DNA of 64,000 nt, from the NCBI GenBank assembly GCA_964573255.1, contig CAZNJB010000010.1, forward strand, positions 1 to 64,000. Direction: 5' to 3'. This DNA is from CAYNUJ01 sp964573255 (GTDB lineage Bacteria > Bacteroidota > Ignavibacteria > Ignavibacteriales > Melioribacteraceae). Both the position numbers and the translations under genes were made by a program. Each line of letters starts with the position of its first letter. Positions within the stretch are counted from its first letter, which is position 1. Of the stretch, positions 53,855-62,897 are shown in pieces. The notes beneath the pieces were generated by a model, which was not told the origin of the DNA, ran no database searches, and saw only the letters and a list, made by a program, of their open reading frames with translations.

Positions 53855-53882
53855 AAGGCGGGAATGAAACCCGCCTTAATTT
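53855..53882. terminator. bidirectional terminator
   Basis: AAGGCGGG (53855-53862) pairs with CCCGCCTT (53870-53877). An A-run precedes it and AATTTTT follows, so it serves both the plus-strand LolA-like gene and the minus-strand phosphofructokinase gene, whose stop lies next to it. Confidence 0.88.
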
Positions 53883-55085
53883 TTAATCACTTGCCATTAT
53901 AAATAAAGGCTTCGACTCGAAACTCTTATAGAATGGTCTCAGTCTTTCTGTGTTGTAATATTTACTTACGTCAACTACTTTTTTGTAGCTGGTAACAACT
54001 TCCAAATGTTCGTTGCCGTATCTTCCGTTTCTTAAGGTTACAAGCCTTCCGCTTACACCATCTAAAATTAAATCCAGTGCCAAGTTTCCGTACGCCATCG
54101 GGACTATCGAATCTATAGCATCCGGATTACCGCTTCTTACAATGTAACCCAAGCGCTGGTTAATGACATTTATTCTCTTACCATTATTGAATTTTGGTGA
54201 AATTTCTTTCAATTGCTTGGATACATAATCTCCAATACCACCGAGTTTAGCATGTCCGAACATATCCTTCTCTGAATTTTCGAAGACCATATCTTGACCC
54301 TTAACCATAGCTCCTTCGGAAACTAATACGACTGAGTAATGACTCGGGTTTTTGTATCTGTCTTCAATAAGCAATTGAGTCAATTGTTCAATATCAAATT
54401 TATATTCGGGAATCACGCATCTATTAGCAGCTCCAGCCATTGTTGGAAGAAGAGCTGTAAATCCGGCGTAACGGCCAAAAACTTCAATAACCAAGAACCT
54501 TTCGTGGGAACCGGCAGTAGTTCTTAGATTATGAGTCATTTCGATTGTTCTCGTTACGCAAGTACTAAATCCGATGCAGTAATCTGTTCCCGGAACATCG
54601 TTATCCATAGTTTTGGGAATAGCAATAACATTTACACCTTCTTTATGGAGACGAACGCCGTAACTCAATGTATCGTCGCCGCCGATTGGGATAAGATAAT
54701 CGATTCCGAGAAATTCGAGGTTTTTTAATACCTCAGGAGTGAGATCATTAATCTCATCGGTGTAAATATCTTTCAAATGTTGAGGAACGTTTGCTTTTGG
54801 AACATGTGACGGACGGGTTCTGGAAGTATGAAGAAATGTACCGCCTGTTCTACCGGTTTTGTTAACTAATTCCTCAGTGAGTTCAACGTAGTTATGACTA
54901 TTGTCAGCTTTTTCATCCCTTATAATGTCAATCATTCCGCCCCATCCACGGCGAATACCAATTACCTCATATCCTTCTCGCCTTGCTCTAATCGTTACCG
55001 CACGAATAGCAGGATTTAACCCAGGAACATCACCCCCGCCGGTTAATATCGCTATTCTGCCTTTAGATGTATTTATATTACTCAT
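53883..55085 (-). CDS. pfkA: 6-phosphofructokinase, pyrophosphate-type signature
   Basis: The enzyme phosphorylates fructose 6-phosphate in glycolysis. The 400-residue protein has AILTGGGDVPGLNPAIRAV (12-30), GGDDT at 135-139 and PKTMDND at 157-163, then GFSTCVTRTIEM and EVFGRYAGFTALLP. ATP-dependent enzymes have GGDGS and PGTIDND at these sites; Asp and Lys in their place are the residues linked to pyrophosphate use. It is thus probably a PPi:fructose-6-phosphate phosphotransferase, which could also run toward gluconeogenesis. It is longer than E. coli PfkA (320), as PPi-type clade members are. AGAGG precedes the ATG. Confidence 0.85.
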   Translation of the reverse strand: MSNINTSKGRIAILTGGGDVPGLNPAIRAVTIRARREGYEVIGIRRGWGGMIDIIRDEKADNSHNYVELTEELVNKTGRTGGTFLHTSRTRPSHVPKANVPQHLKDIYTDEINDLTPEVLKNLEFLGIDYLIPIGGDDTLSYGVRLHKEGVNVIAIPKTMDNDVPGTDYCIGFSTCVTRTIEMTHNLRTTAGSHERFLVIEVFGRYAGFTALLPTMAGAANRCVIPEYKFDIEQLTQLLIEDRYKNPSHYSVVLVSEGAMVKGQDMVFENSEKDMFGHAKLGGIGDYVSKQLKEISPKFNNGKRINVINQRLGYIVRSGNPDAIDSIVPMAYGNLALDLILDGVSGRLVTLRNGRYGNEHLEVVTSYKKVVDVSKYYNTERLRPFYKSFESKPLFIMASD

Positions 55086-55159
55086 AGTAGCACATACCTC
55101 TATTATTCTTAAAAAATAAAGATTATATTAATTTTCTAGTCGGAATTAGTAAAGTTGGG

Positions 55160-55273
55160 TTATTTTCTTCTTTTCTTTTGAGTGGCCAATTTGAAGTAAC
55201 TGTAAAAAGCAACGCTCAAAAGCAACGTCCAAGAAACAATTAAAAATACAAGACCTTCAAATTTCAATCCCAT
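55160..55273 (-). CDS. 37-residue single-helix membrane protein
   Basis: A short minus-strand frame encodes MGLKFEGLVFLIVSWTLLLS, continues through a hydrophobic helix, and ends in KLATQKKRRK. The N terminus is short, the helix spans about 7-27 and the C terminus is strongly basic, so the predicted topology places the tail in the cytoplasm. GGTGA lies about eight bases before the ATG. The composition is that of a real small membrane protein. The role is unknown; it sits upstream of pfkA on the same strand. Confidence 0.5.
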   Translation of the reverse strand: MGLKFEGLVFLIVSWTLLLSVAFYSYFKLATQKKRRK

Positions 55274-55545
55274 TTTTTCACCAGAACTAACATTACCAAT
55301 AAATAATAATTAAATACAAAAATAATGTTTTATGCAGTAAAAATAAAGAGATTGACCTCTTTTTTATTAGATAAATGAATATTTATTCATAAAATAATTA
55401 GATGATAGTAAGAATTTTCATAAGAATTTTATTAAAATTATGAACAAAATATTATGTAACAGAAATTTTTTTGAAACGTCAAAATCTTTGTAATTAAGAA
55501 AAAAATTAACATATTAAAACATTCTTTGAATAAAAATGGAATAGC
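55274..55545. other. AT-rich intergenic region
   Basis: This ~270-base, strongly AT-rich spacer separates the small membrane ORF from the exported ORF at 55546. I see no RNA gene, terminator or clear promoter box. Confidence 0.4.
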
Positions 55546-55815
55546 ATGAAAAAATCATCCCTTCTTTTATTTGCTTTCCTTTTACTCAGCAATACTTTTA
55601 TTCTACAAAGTCACAGTGCAATAACTGTCTCGTATGCCTTAAAAACGCTTAATCCTTTAATCGATTATTCCGGGAACGGGTATTCGGTGATTACCTTCAG
55701 TGATTATCGGAACCTGAGATATCTCAATTCCGGAAATATTTTCGGTGAAATGAGTAGAGCGATTACAGGCACTGAGACTGCGTGCAGTACCGAATCAATC
55801 GAAGATTCCAGATAA
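55546..55815 (+). CDS. small exported protein of unknown function
   Basis: The 89-residue frame starts with a convincing signal peptide (MKKSSLLLFAFLLLSNTFIL, cleavage near SHSA). The mature part of about 65 residues (SGNGYSVITFSDYRNLRYLN) has no motif I recognise and one cysteine. The ribosome site is weak. It could be a small secreted protein, or a chance frame whose signal-like start is due to AT-rich codons. Confidence 0.42.
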   Translation: MKKSSLLLFAFLLLSNTFILQSHSAITVSYALKTLNPLIDYSGNGYSVITFSDYRNLRYLNSGNIFGEMSRAITGTETACSTESIEDSR

Positions 55816-55912
55816 ATTATAAGCATAAAAATTCCGGGAGAGATCAAAACCCTCCTGAAAGAAGTATGCTTTTAAAATAATGTTCAATGAATAAATAAAC
55901 AGGAGTTTCTTG

Positions 55913-58900
55913 ATGAATAAATATTTCGTTTTACTATTCTCTCTTTTTGTTTTTACGTTAAATGCACAGGATTTTAAAACCGAATACTTGGAAGGATTAA
56001 AACCAAGATCAATTGGTCCGGCTGGAATGAGCGGACGAGTAACATCAATAGATGCTGTAATCAATAATCCGGATATTATTTACGTCGGAACCGCTTCGGG
56101 TGGACTTTGGCGGTCTACCAGCGGTGGTACGGAATGGGAACCGATATTCGACGATCAGCCGGCTGCTTCGATTGGCGCTGTGGCAGTCGATCAAAATATT
56201 CCCGATATAATTTGGGCCGGAACCGGGGAAGGCAACCCGAGAAACTCACAATCTATGGGTAGAGGAATTTTTAAGAGTCTTGATGGCGGGAAGACTTGGA
56301 AATTAATGGGATTGGAGAACACGAAAACGATTCATAGAATAATAATCGATCCGAGGAATTCGGATGTTGTTTATGCCGCTTCACTCGGGAATGCATGGAA
56401 AGAAAATGAAGAAAGGGGCGTATTCAAAACTACGGATGGTGGCGAAACTTGGAAAAAAATTCTTTACGTAAATGAGTTAACAGGATGTGCAGATTTGGTG
56501 ATTGATCCTGAAAATCCGAATAAATTAATTGCTGCAATGTGGGAATACCGCCGCTGGCCTTGGTTCTTTAAATCGGGTGGAAAAGGCTCGGGTATTTATA
56601 TTACGTTTGACGGCGGTAAAACTTGGCAGAAACGTACTTCGAAAGATGGTTTGCCGGAAGGTGAACTCGGAAGAATAGGATTGGCAATTGCTCCGAGTAA
56701 TCCGAAAATTATTTACGCTTTAATTGAAGCAGAGAAAAATGCTCTCTATAAATCGAGTGACGGCGGTTTTAAGTGGAAGAAGGTTTCCGATAAGAACGTT
56801 GGCAACCGTCCTTTCTATTATGCAGATATTTTTGTCGATCCCGATAATGAAAATCGAATTTACAATCTTCATTCGACAGTTACAGTTAGCGATGACGGAG
56901 GCAGAACATTTGAAACTTTGATTCCTTGGTCAAAAATTCATCCGGATCATCATGCTTTTTGGATAAATCCGCAAGACGCAAGTTATTTATTGGAAGGCAA
57001 CGATGGCGGTATGGCAATCTCCCGTGATAAAGGTAAAACCTGGAGATTTATTGGCAATTTACCGTTGGGACAATTTTATCATATAAATGTCGATAGAGAC
57101 TTCCCTTATCACGTGTATGGCGGAATGCAGGATAACGGTTCTTGGCGGGGGCCGAGCAGAGTGAGAAGATGGGGAGGTATTAGAAATAGTGAATGGGAAG
57201 AAGTCGGTTTCGGCGATGGGTTCGATGTAGTCCCGTATATCCCGGATACTCGTTTCGGTTATGGAATGTCTCAAGGCGGACATTTATATCGTTATGATGT
57301 GCTTACAGGCAGTTCGAAAGATATTCAGCCGTATCATCCGGATGGGGTTAAATTGAGATTTAATTGGAATGCAGCAATCGCTCAAGATCCGTTCAATGCT
57401 GAGACAATTTATTACGGTAGTCAATTTCTGCATAAGTCGGAAGATATGGGTGACAGTTGGGAAATTATTTCACCCGATTTAACGACAAATGATCCGGAAA
57501 AACAGAAACAATTTGATAGCGGTGGATTAACGTATGACGTAACCGATGCCGAAAATTATACAACAATAATTTCCATAGCTCCGAGTCCGGTAAAACAAGG
57601 TGTTATCTGGGTGGGAACCGATGACGGAAATATCCAGCTTACAATCGACGGCGGAAAGACTTGGCAGAATTTAACCGAAAATTTAGACGACGCTCCCGAG
57701 GGTGGATGGGTGGCTCAGATTCGAGCTTCCTCTTACTCGGAAAGAGAAGCTTGGGTTGTTATTAATAATTACAGAAAAGGGGATTGGATGCCGTATTTGT
57801 TCTATACGAATGATTTCGGTGAAAGTTGGGAAAATTTAGCTGAGGGGAAAAATATTGACGGTTATCTCCTTTCGGTTCTTCAAGATCCTGTTGAACCTGA
57901 GCTGGTATTTTTAGGAAGTGAATTCGGGCTTTATTTTTCTACTGATAAAGGTGAAAGCTGGATCAAGTGGGATAAAAATTATCCTACTGTTTCTACAATG
58001 GATTTAGCTTATCAACCGGATGAGAATGATTTGGTAATAGGCACATTTGGAAGGGCTGCTTATATTATCGATAACATTGCTCCTTTGCGCGAGCTTGCAA
58101 GAAATAAAAATTTTGTTTCTACGAAATTAAAATTGTTCGATATTCCTGATGCATATATGGAATATAATAAACGACCAGCGGGCAGCAGGTTTGCATCGGG
58201 ATTGGAATATCTCGGTGAAAACGAAAGACCCAATGCTATGGTGACTTTCTGGGTTCAACCGGATACATCTAAAAAAGGGAAAAACACAAAAATCAAACTG
58301 AGTGTGTTCGATGAAGAAGGAACAAATATAAGAAATCTGGAACCGAAATTTAAAGCCGGTTTTAACAGAACTTATTGGTATTTGGATGCCAAAGGAGTTC
58401 GATTCCCGGGCGGAAAGAAACCTCAACCCGGTTCGCCGGAAAGAGGCGGTTCAAAAATTCTTCCAGGAAAATATAAAATAGTTATCAGTTATGGAGATCT
58501 GAAGGATTCCGCATTCGTCAATGTTAAATTTGATAGTAGGATTAAACTAAATATTTCAGATTTGAAAGAGAGAAAATTACTTACCGAACAGGTAGTTAAA
58601 TTGGTTTCTGCAACTACAACTGCTGTGGATAATTTGGATGAAATGAAAAAAGCACTCGATTTGTTTGTCAAAGAGAGTAAAAATGATACGACATTTAAAG
58701 ACTTAAAGAAAACGGCGAAAGAATTTCTGGATACTATAAAAACAATGAGAGAAGAAGTCATTCAACCGAAGGAGAAGGGGATAAGGCAGGATGAATCTAA
58801 GATATCTTATAAATTAAGAAGAGCATTTTGGACTGTTCAAGGCTATCACGATAAACCGGGCGAAAGAGAAAAACTTGTCATTAAAGAAGCCGAAAAAGTA

Positions 58901-59035
58901 GTTCTGCCGTTTATCGAAAAAGTTAACACATTCCAAAAAGATGAATGGAAAGAATTTATTGATAAGGTAAACGATGCCGGATTCACAATATTTAAATTGC
59001 CTAATCCAGTAAAATTGGAAAAGCAACAGAAATAA
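55913..59035 (+). CDS. sortilin/VPS10-like BNR-propeller exported protein
   Basis: The 1040-residue protein has a signal peptide (ending LNAQ, about residue 19). A long series of propeller blades follows, with Asp-box repeats (GLWRSTSGGTEWEPI, IFKSLDGGKTWKLM, VFKTTDGGETWKKI, IYITFDGGKTWQKR, IQLTIDGGKTWQNL). A C-terminal beta domain (LSVFDEEGTNIRNLEPKFK...GKYKIVISYG) precedes a coiled-coil-like tail. It belongs to the 'WD40/BNR glycosyl hydrolase-like' family common in Bacteroidota and Acidobacteria; catalysis is unproven. I use the ATG at 55913, seven bases after AGGAG, rather than TTG at 55910. No T9SS domain is present at the end. Confidence 0.82.
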   Translation: MNKYFVLLFSLFVFTLNAQDFKTEYLEGLKPRSIGPAGMSGRVTSIDAVINNPDIIYVGTASGGLWRSTSGGTEWEPIFDDQPAASIGAVAVDQNIPDIIWAGTGEGNPRNSQSMGRGIFKSLDGGKTWKLMGLENTKTIHRIIIDPRNSDVVYAASLGNAWKENEERGVFKTTDGGETWKKILYVNELTGCADLVIDPENPNKLIAAMWEYRRWPWFFKSGGKGSGIYITFDGGKTWQKRTSKDGLPEGELGRIGLAIAPSNPKIIYALIEAEKNALYKSSDGGFKWKKVSDKNVGNRPFYYADIFVDPDNENRIYNLHSTVTVSDDGGRTFETLIPWSKIHPDHHAFWINPQDASYLLEGNDGGMAISRDKGKTWRFIGNLPLGQFYHINVDRDFPYHVYGGMQDNGSWRGPSRVRRWGGIRNSEWEEVGFGDGFDVVPYIPDTRFGYGMSQGGHLYRYDVLTGSSKDIQPYHPDGVKLRFNWNAAIAQDPFNAETIYYGSQFLHKSEDMGDSWEIISPDLTTNDPEKQKQFDSGGLTYDVTDAENYTTIISIAPSPVKQGVIWVGTDDGNIQLTIDGGKTWQNLTENLDDAPEGGWVAQIRASSYSEREAWVVINNYRKGDWMPYLFYTNDFGESWENLAEGKNIDGYLLSVLQDPVEPELVFLGSEFGLYFSTDKGESWIKWDKNYPTVSTMDLAYQPDENDLVIGTFGRAAYIIDNIAPLRELARNKNFVSTKLKLFDIPDAYMEYNKRPAGSRFASGLEYLGENERPNAMVTFWVQPDTSKKGKNTKIKLSVFDEEGTNIRNLEPKFKAGFNRTYWYLDAKGVRFPGGKKPQPGSPERGGSKILPGKYKIVISYGDLKDSAFVNVKFDSRIKLNISDLKERKLLTEQVVKLVSATTTAVDNLDEMKKALDLFVKESKNDTTFKDLKKTAKEFLDTIKTMREEVIQPKEKGIRQDESKISYKLRRAFWTVQGYHDKPGEREKLVIKEAEKVVLPFIEKVNTFQKDEWKEFIDKVNDAGFTIFKLPNPVKLEKQQK

Positions 59036-59039
59036 AAAA

Positions 59040-59060
59040 GGAACAAGATTTACTTGTTCC
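59040..59060. repeat. hairpin between the BNR gene and the DUF1579 gene
   Basis: GGAACAAG (59040-59047) pairs with CTTGTTCC (59053-59060) around a five-base loop. The plus strand lacks a T-run after it, so as a terminator it would be weak; it may separate or balance expression of the two genes, or act as an RNA 3' end. Confidence 0.5.
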
Positions 59061-59084
59061 AATCATTAATAAATAGGAGTTACT

Positions 59085-59663
59085 ATGAAAAACGTAATTA
59101 TATTCGTTGCCGTATTTTTAATTTCATTTGCGGTTAACGGACAAGAAAAGAAAGAAATGTCACCGGAGCAGAAAGTCTGGATGGAGTACATGACTCCCGG
59201 CGAAATGCATAAATATTTAGCTAAAAATGTTGGCGAATACAAAACCGTTACAACCTTTTGGGAAACTCCGGGTGCGGAACCTTTTGTTACAGAAGGGAAA
59301 TCAGTCTCGAAAATGATTATGGGTGGTAGATATTTGCAAAGTCAATTTACCGGTAATATGATGGGAATGCCCTACGAAGGAATGAGTTTGGATGCTTACG
59401 ATAATGCATTAAAAAAATTCTATACAGTTTGGATTGATAATTTCGGGACAGGAATGATGACCGGCGTTGGAACTTTCAACGAAGAAGAAAATGCTATTCA
59501 TTATGAGGTAGAATATGTTAGTCCGATGGATAGGAAAACCGTTAAGGCGCGTGAAATTGTACATTTTATCGATGATAATAATCAGGTGATTGAAATGTTT
59601 ATGACCTCGCCTACGGGAGAAGAATGGAAAGGTATGGTGGTTAAGCTCGAAAGAATTAAATAA
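59085..59663 (+). CDS. DUF1579 family exported protein
   Basis: The 192-residue protein has a signal peptide (1-19, ending VNGQ). The mature part matches the DUF1579 family (LAKNVGEYKTVTTFWETPGA; GGRYLQSQFTGNMMGMPYEG; VWIDNFGTGMMTGVGTF), beta-barrel-like small-molecule-binding folds of unknown role. AGGAG precedes the ATG. It follows the BNR gene across a hairpin and may be co-transcribed. Confidence 0.78.
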   Translation: MKNVIIFVAVFLISFAVNGQEKKEMSPEQKVWMEYMTPGEMHKYLAKNVGEYKTVTTFWETPGAEPFVTEGKSVSKMIMGGRYLQSQFTGNMMGMPYEGMSLDAYDNALKKFYTVWIDNFGTGMMTGVGTFNEEENAIHYEVEYVSPMDRKTVKAREIVHFIDDNNQVIEMFMTSPTGEEWKGMVVKLERIK

Positions 59664-59722
59664 TCTATTTTTGGTTTTCCCCAAAAACAATAAACGTTAT
59701 GTGAATTTGTTAGTGTTTATTA

Positions 59723-59760
59723 AAGTCCGGATGTTAGTAATAATATCCGGACTTATTTTA
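59723..59760. terminator. bidirectional terminator between DUF1579 gene and ubiE
   Basis: AAGTCCGGAT (59723-59732) and ATCCGGACTT (59745-59754) form a ten-base stem with a 12-base loop; the plus side continues ATTTTATT. It overlaps the ubiE stop codon and lies 60 bases after the DUF1579 stop. Confidence 0.6.
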
Positions 59761-60445
59761 TTCCAATTACAACTTGAACAATTCCGAATGTTAAAGATTT
59801 ATATTCAACTCTGCTGAATCCGGCTTCCTTCAATAATTCCGGTATGTTAATCGTTTTGTCGAAGTCCCGTACAGACTCGGGCAAATATGTATATGCTTCC
59901 GGATCTTTGCTTATAATTCTTCCAACAAGCGGTAATATTTTAGTGAAGTAAAAATTATAAACGGCTTTAACAAGAAAATTAGAAGGCATACGGAATTCTA
60001 AAATTGTTGCTTTACCGTTTGGCATCAGTACTCTGTTGAATTGTTTGAAGCCTTCGAGAATGTCGTAAAAATTTCTTACACCGAAAGCGACTGTTATATT
60101 CGAAAAAGATTGATTTTTGAATGGTAAATCTTCCGCAACGCATTGAACCGTTCGTCCGCGTATGTCTTCTGTTTTCTGTGAAAATAATTTGAGCATATTA
60201 AATGATAAATCCGCTCCCGTAATTTGGCTAACTCCAAATTTTTTAGCCGCTATCGAAAAATCACCTGTGCCGCAGGCTACATCCAAAAGAGTTGCATCCT
60301 TATTAATTTTGGTGAGTTTTAATGCTTTCTTTCGCCAGTAAAAATCAACTCCCGCACTCAATAAATGATTTAGCAAATCATATTTAGGTGAAATTGAATC
60401 AAAAATTCTTTGTACTCTGCTTTTTTTATCCATAATTGATTTCAT
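59753..60445 (-). CDS. ubiE: demethylmenaquinone methyltransferase (UbiE/MenG)
   Basis: This SAM-dependent methyltransferase makes menaquinone (and ubiquinone where present) from the demethyl precursor. The 230 residues contain VQRIFDSISPKYDLLNHLLS (about 10-29), motif I LLDVACGTGDFSIAA (about 53-67), TVAFGVRNF (about 117-125) and the family C terminus SLTFGIVQVVIGIK. The length is typical. The first ATG (60445) has little ribosome-site support; a second in-frame ATG (60433) is also possible. Menaquinone fits a Bacteroidota/Chlorobi-type respiratory chain. Confidence 0.9.
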   Translation of the reverse strand: MKSIMDKKSRVQRIFDSISPKYDLLNHLLSAGVDFYWRKKALKLTKINKDATLLDVACGTGDFSIAAKKFGVSQITGADLSFNMLKLFSQKTEDIRGRTVQCVAEDLPFKNQSFSNITVAFGVRNFYDILEGFKQFNRVLMPNGKATILEFRMPSNFLVKAVYNFYFTKILPLVGRIISKDPEAYTYLPESVRDFDKTINIPELLKEAGFSRVEYKSLTFGIVQVVIGIK

Positions 60446-60567
60446 CTCTATTTAAAATAATTTATGTCTTTTGGAAAATAACTAACGAAATATTGCAGTC
60501 AATAAAATAACTGAATTCAAGTAGTGCAGGTTGTCTGTATAATCTGGGAAGTTTCTGCAGGAATAGA

Positions 60568-61512
60568 TTAAGAATATTCAAATTTCTTCCCTCCGGTTTT
60601 TTCCATCCACCAATTGTAAATATATGGCCCGCTCCACATCGTAAATATCATAAAAATTATCCCACCGAGTACATCGGCTACGTAATGATATCTCAAATAA
60701 ACGGTTGAAAAAATCAATAAAGTACCGTTTGGTATGAAAAAATATCTCGATTTTGTCTTCATCTTAAGGGATAAAAACATAACTATTAAGGTCATTTGAG
60801 TATGCCCGCTTGGGAATACATCCCGCTGAACCAGATCTGCAACATTCAGAGTGCCTGCAGGGATTGATTCACCTGCGTTAACGACTTCCCGCAAAAAATC
60901 GGTTAAAAATATGCCCGGCAGTTCACTATTTATTGCTGTAAAATCGTGTAAAGTAAATCTCGGTCCAATTGCAGGAACCAAAAAATATCCGATATATGAT
61001 AGAATAAATCCCCATACAACGGAATAAGTTGCAAATTTAACATCTTCATAACGATTGTTTAACATCAAATCTACAACCAATATTACGGGAAGGAAAAAGA
61101 AAGTACCGTAAACTATCTGTAATAATTCTGTTAAATAAGGATTAGCGATGGAATAAAGTGCGTGTGTCGGATCGGTTCCGAAAATAAATCTATCTATTTG
61201 AATTAGAATATTATCGTAATCAACTCCTCTAATCGGTTTGATCATAAAATAAATTTCTTTAAACGTTAAGAATACTAGTGGAACCAAGTACCAGAAATGG
61301 AGTTGTTTCCAAAGCGTCTTACCGCTTTTTTTATCCATCACGGCTACAAAGGAAATGGCGGATATTAGAATGAAATTGTAAAAAACAAATTCAGCCCAAG
61401 GTTCGATTTTATTGCTGAAAATAATATTAGTTACTGTTAATCCTAAATAAAAAATTATAACAATAACATCCGTGGGAAAAAGTGCATTTAAGTAAGATTT
61501 AAATTTATCCAT
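60568..61512 (-). CDS. PAP2-superfamily membrane phosphatase / phosphotransferase
   Basis: The 314-residue membrane protein has about six hydrophobic helices. The PAP2 catalytic motifs are visible: GPRF at about residue 197-200, PSGHTQMTLI at about 239-248 and RYHYVADVLGG at about 278-288. The GPRF-type second motif resembles the inositol-phosphoryl transferase (AUR1-like) PAP2 subgroup, so lipid head-group exchange is possible besides plain phosphatidate or undecaprenyl-pyrophosphate hydrolysis. Its start codon overlaps the mgtE stop by one base, so rsmA, mgtE and this gene form one transcript. Confidence 0.82.
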   Translation of the reverse strand: MDKFKSYLNALFPTDVIVIIFYLGLTVTNIIFSNKIEPWAEFVFYNFILISAISFVAVMDKKSGKTLWKQLHFWYLVPLVFLTFKEIYFMIKPIRGVDYDNILIQIDRFIFGTDPTHALYSIANPYLTELLQIVYGTFFFLPVILVVDLMLNNRYEDVKFATYSVVWGFILSYIGYFLVPAIGPRFTLHDFTAINSELPGIFLTDFLREVVNAGESIPAGTLNVADLVQRDVFPSGHTQMTLIVMFLSLKMKTKSRYFFIPNGTLLIFSTVYLRYHYVADVLGGIIFMIFTMWSGPYIYNWWMEKTGGKKFEYS

Positions 61513-62897
61513 TACGATATAAAAAATATGGTGACCAAAGAAAGATAAATTATTAAACCTAAAACATCATTCATAGTGGTAACAAACGGTCCGGTTGCAA
61601 TTGCCGGATCGATTCCCAATTTCTTCAATAAGACCGGTACCACTGCGCCAATCATAGTTGCATTAATCATTATTATGGTTAACGAAATCGCGAGTATCCC
61701 GGAAAAAAATAATTCCGAGTGGAAGAATATATAAGTTGCTGCCAGAAGAACAATACTGCAGGCTAAGGCATTTAAAATAGCTACTCTAAATTCTTTCCAC
61801 AAACGCTTAAATGCTTTCGAGAACCAAAGTTCATCTGAACTGAGACTGCGAACCATAACTATTGCCGCTTGGCTCCCGGAACTGCCTCCCATTGCCATAA
61901 CAACCGGAATAAAAAAGCTGGCAACAATTAATTTTTCGATAGAGGCTTGGAATGAAGAAAGTACCACAGCACTTATGAGCTCGCCGGCTAAACTAACCAT
62001 CAACCAAGGTAACCTGATGCGTGTTACTTTCAGAGTTGAATGGCTGTACTCTTCGTCGTCTGTAAGACCCGCCATTTTCTGGAGATCTTCTTCAGCTTCT
62101 TCTTGGATAACATCAACTATATCGTCAATAGTAATTCTACCAAGCATTACCTTATTATCGTCAACAACCGGAATAGCGACGAGGTCGTATTTTTCCATTA
62201 TATTCGCTACTTCCTCTTGATCCATGTCGGGAGTGACGTAGATTAAATCTTCCTCCATCACATCGGTTATGCGGGTCTTTAGTGGATTGATCAATAGCTC
62301 TTTTAGGGGAACAAATCCGACTAATTGATCATTGTTGTTGAGTACGTAAATGTGATAAATTTGTTCAAATTCTTCCGCATGGTTTCTTACTTCGCGAATT
62401 GCAGCACGGATAGTAACATTATCGCGTACCCAAACAAAATCGCTGCTCATTATACCGCCGGCAGAATCCTCGGCGTATTTGAGCAACTCTTTTACATCTT
62501 CCGAATCTTCAACGTCAATATTCTGAAGAACGTGCTCTGCAATGTTTTCCGGCAGATCGCTAACTATATCGGTTGCGTCATCGATATCAAGTTCGTCAAC
62601 AATATCGGTGATTTTATCCGTATCGATATCTTGAAGAATTTTTTCACGAAGGTCTTCGTCAATTTCCGTTATAACTTCTGCTGCCGTATCATTATCCAAT
62701 AGATGGAAAAGATATTCTGCGTCATCATAATCGAGGTGATTGATGACCTCGGCAATATCTGCCGGGTGAAGATCGGTAATAATATTTAAAAGACTACCTG
62801 AATCCTGTTCCTCAATTAAAAGAGAAACATTTTCCAGTAGTTCTTTGTCAATCCTTATTACGTCTCTGGTTTGTGATATGTGTTCTTCTCTAGTCAT
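61512..62897 (-). CDS. mgtE: magnesium transporter MgtE
   Basis: MgtE is a Mg2+-gated Mg2+ channel of the inner membrane. The ~461 residues have a helical N domain (LLNIITDLHPADIAEVINHL), two CBS domains (about 135-260: GGIMSSDFVWVRDN; LIYVTPDMDQEEVANIMEKY) and five transmembrane helices with the pore signature GGSSGSQAAIVMVRSLS and a final TGPFVTTMNDVLGLIIYL. I use the ATG at 62897 rather than the TTG at 62900. It overlaps rsmA by a few bases. Confidence 0.93.
   Translation of the reverse strand: MTREEHISQTRDVIRIDKELLENVSLLIEEQDSGSLLNIITDLHPADIAEVINHLDYDDAEYLFHLLDNDTAAEVITEIDEDLREKILQDIDTDKITDIVDELDIDDATDIVSDLPENIAEHVLQNIDVEDSEDVKELLKYAEDSAGGIMSSDFVWVRDNVTIRAAIREVRNHAEEFEQIYHIYVLNNNDQLVGFVPLKELLINPLKTRITDVMEEDLIYVTPDMDQEEVANIMEKYDLVAIPVVDDNKVMLGRITIDDIVDVIQEEAEEDLQKMAGLTDDEEYSHSTLKVTRIRLPWLMVSLAGELISAVVLSSFQASIEKLIVASFFIPVVMAMGGSSGSQAAIVMVRSLSSDELWFSKAFKRLWKEFRVAILNALACSIVLLAATYIFFHSELFFSGILAISLTIIMINATMIGAVVPVLLKKLGIDPAIATGPFVTTMNDVLGLIIYLSLVTIFFIS

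Noticed and set aside
55910..55912. TTG start three bases upstream of the BNR-propeller gene
   Set aside because: AGGAG is better spaced (seven bases) to the ATG at 55913.
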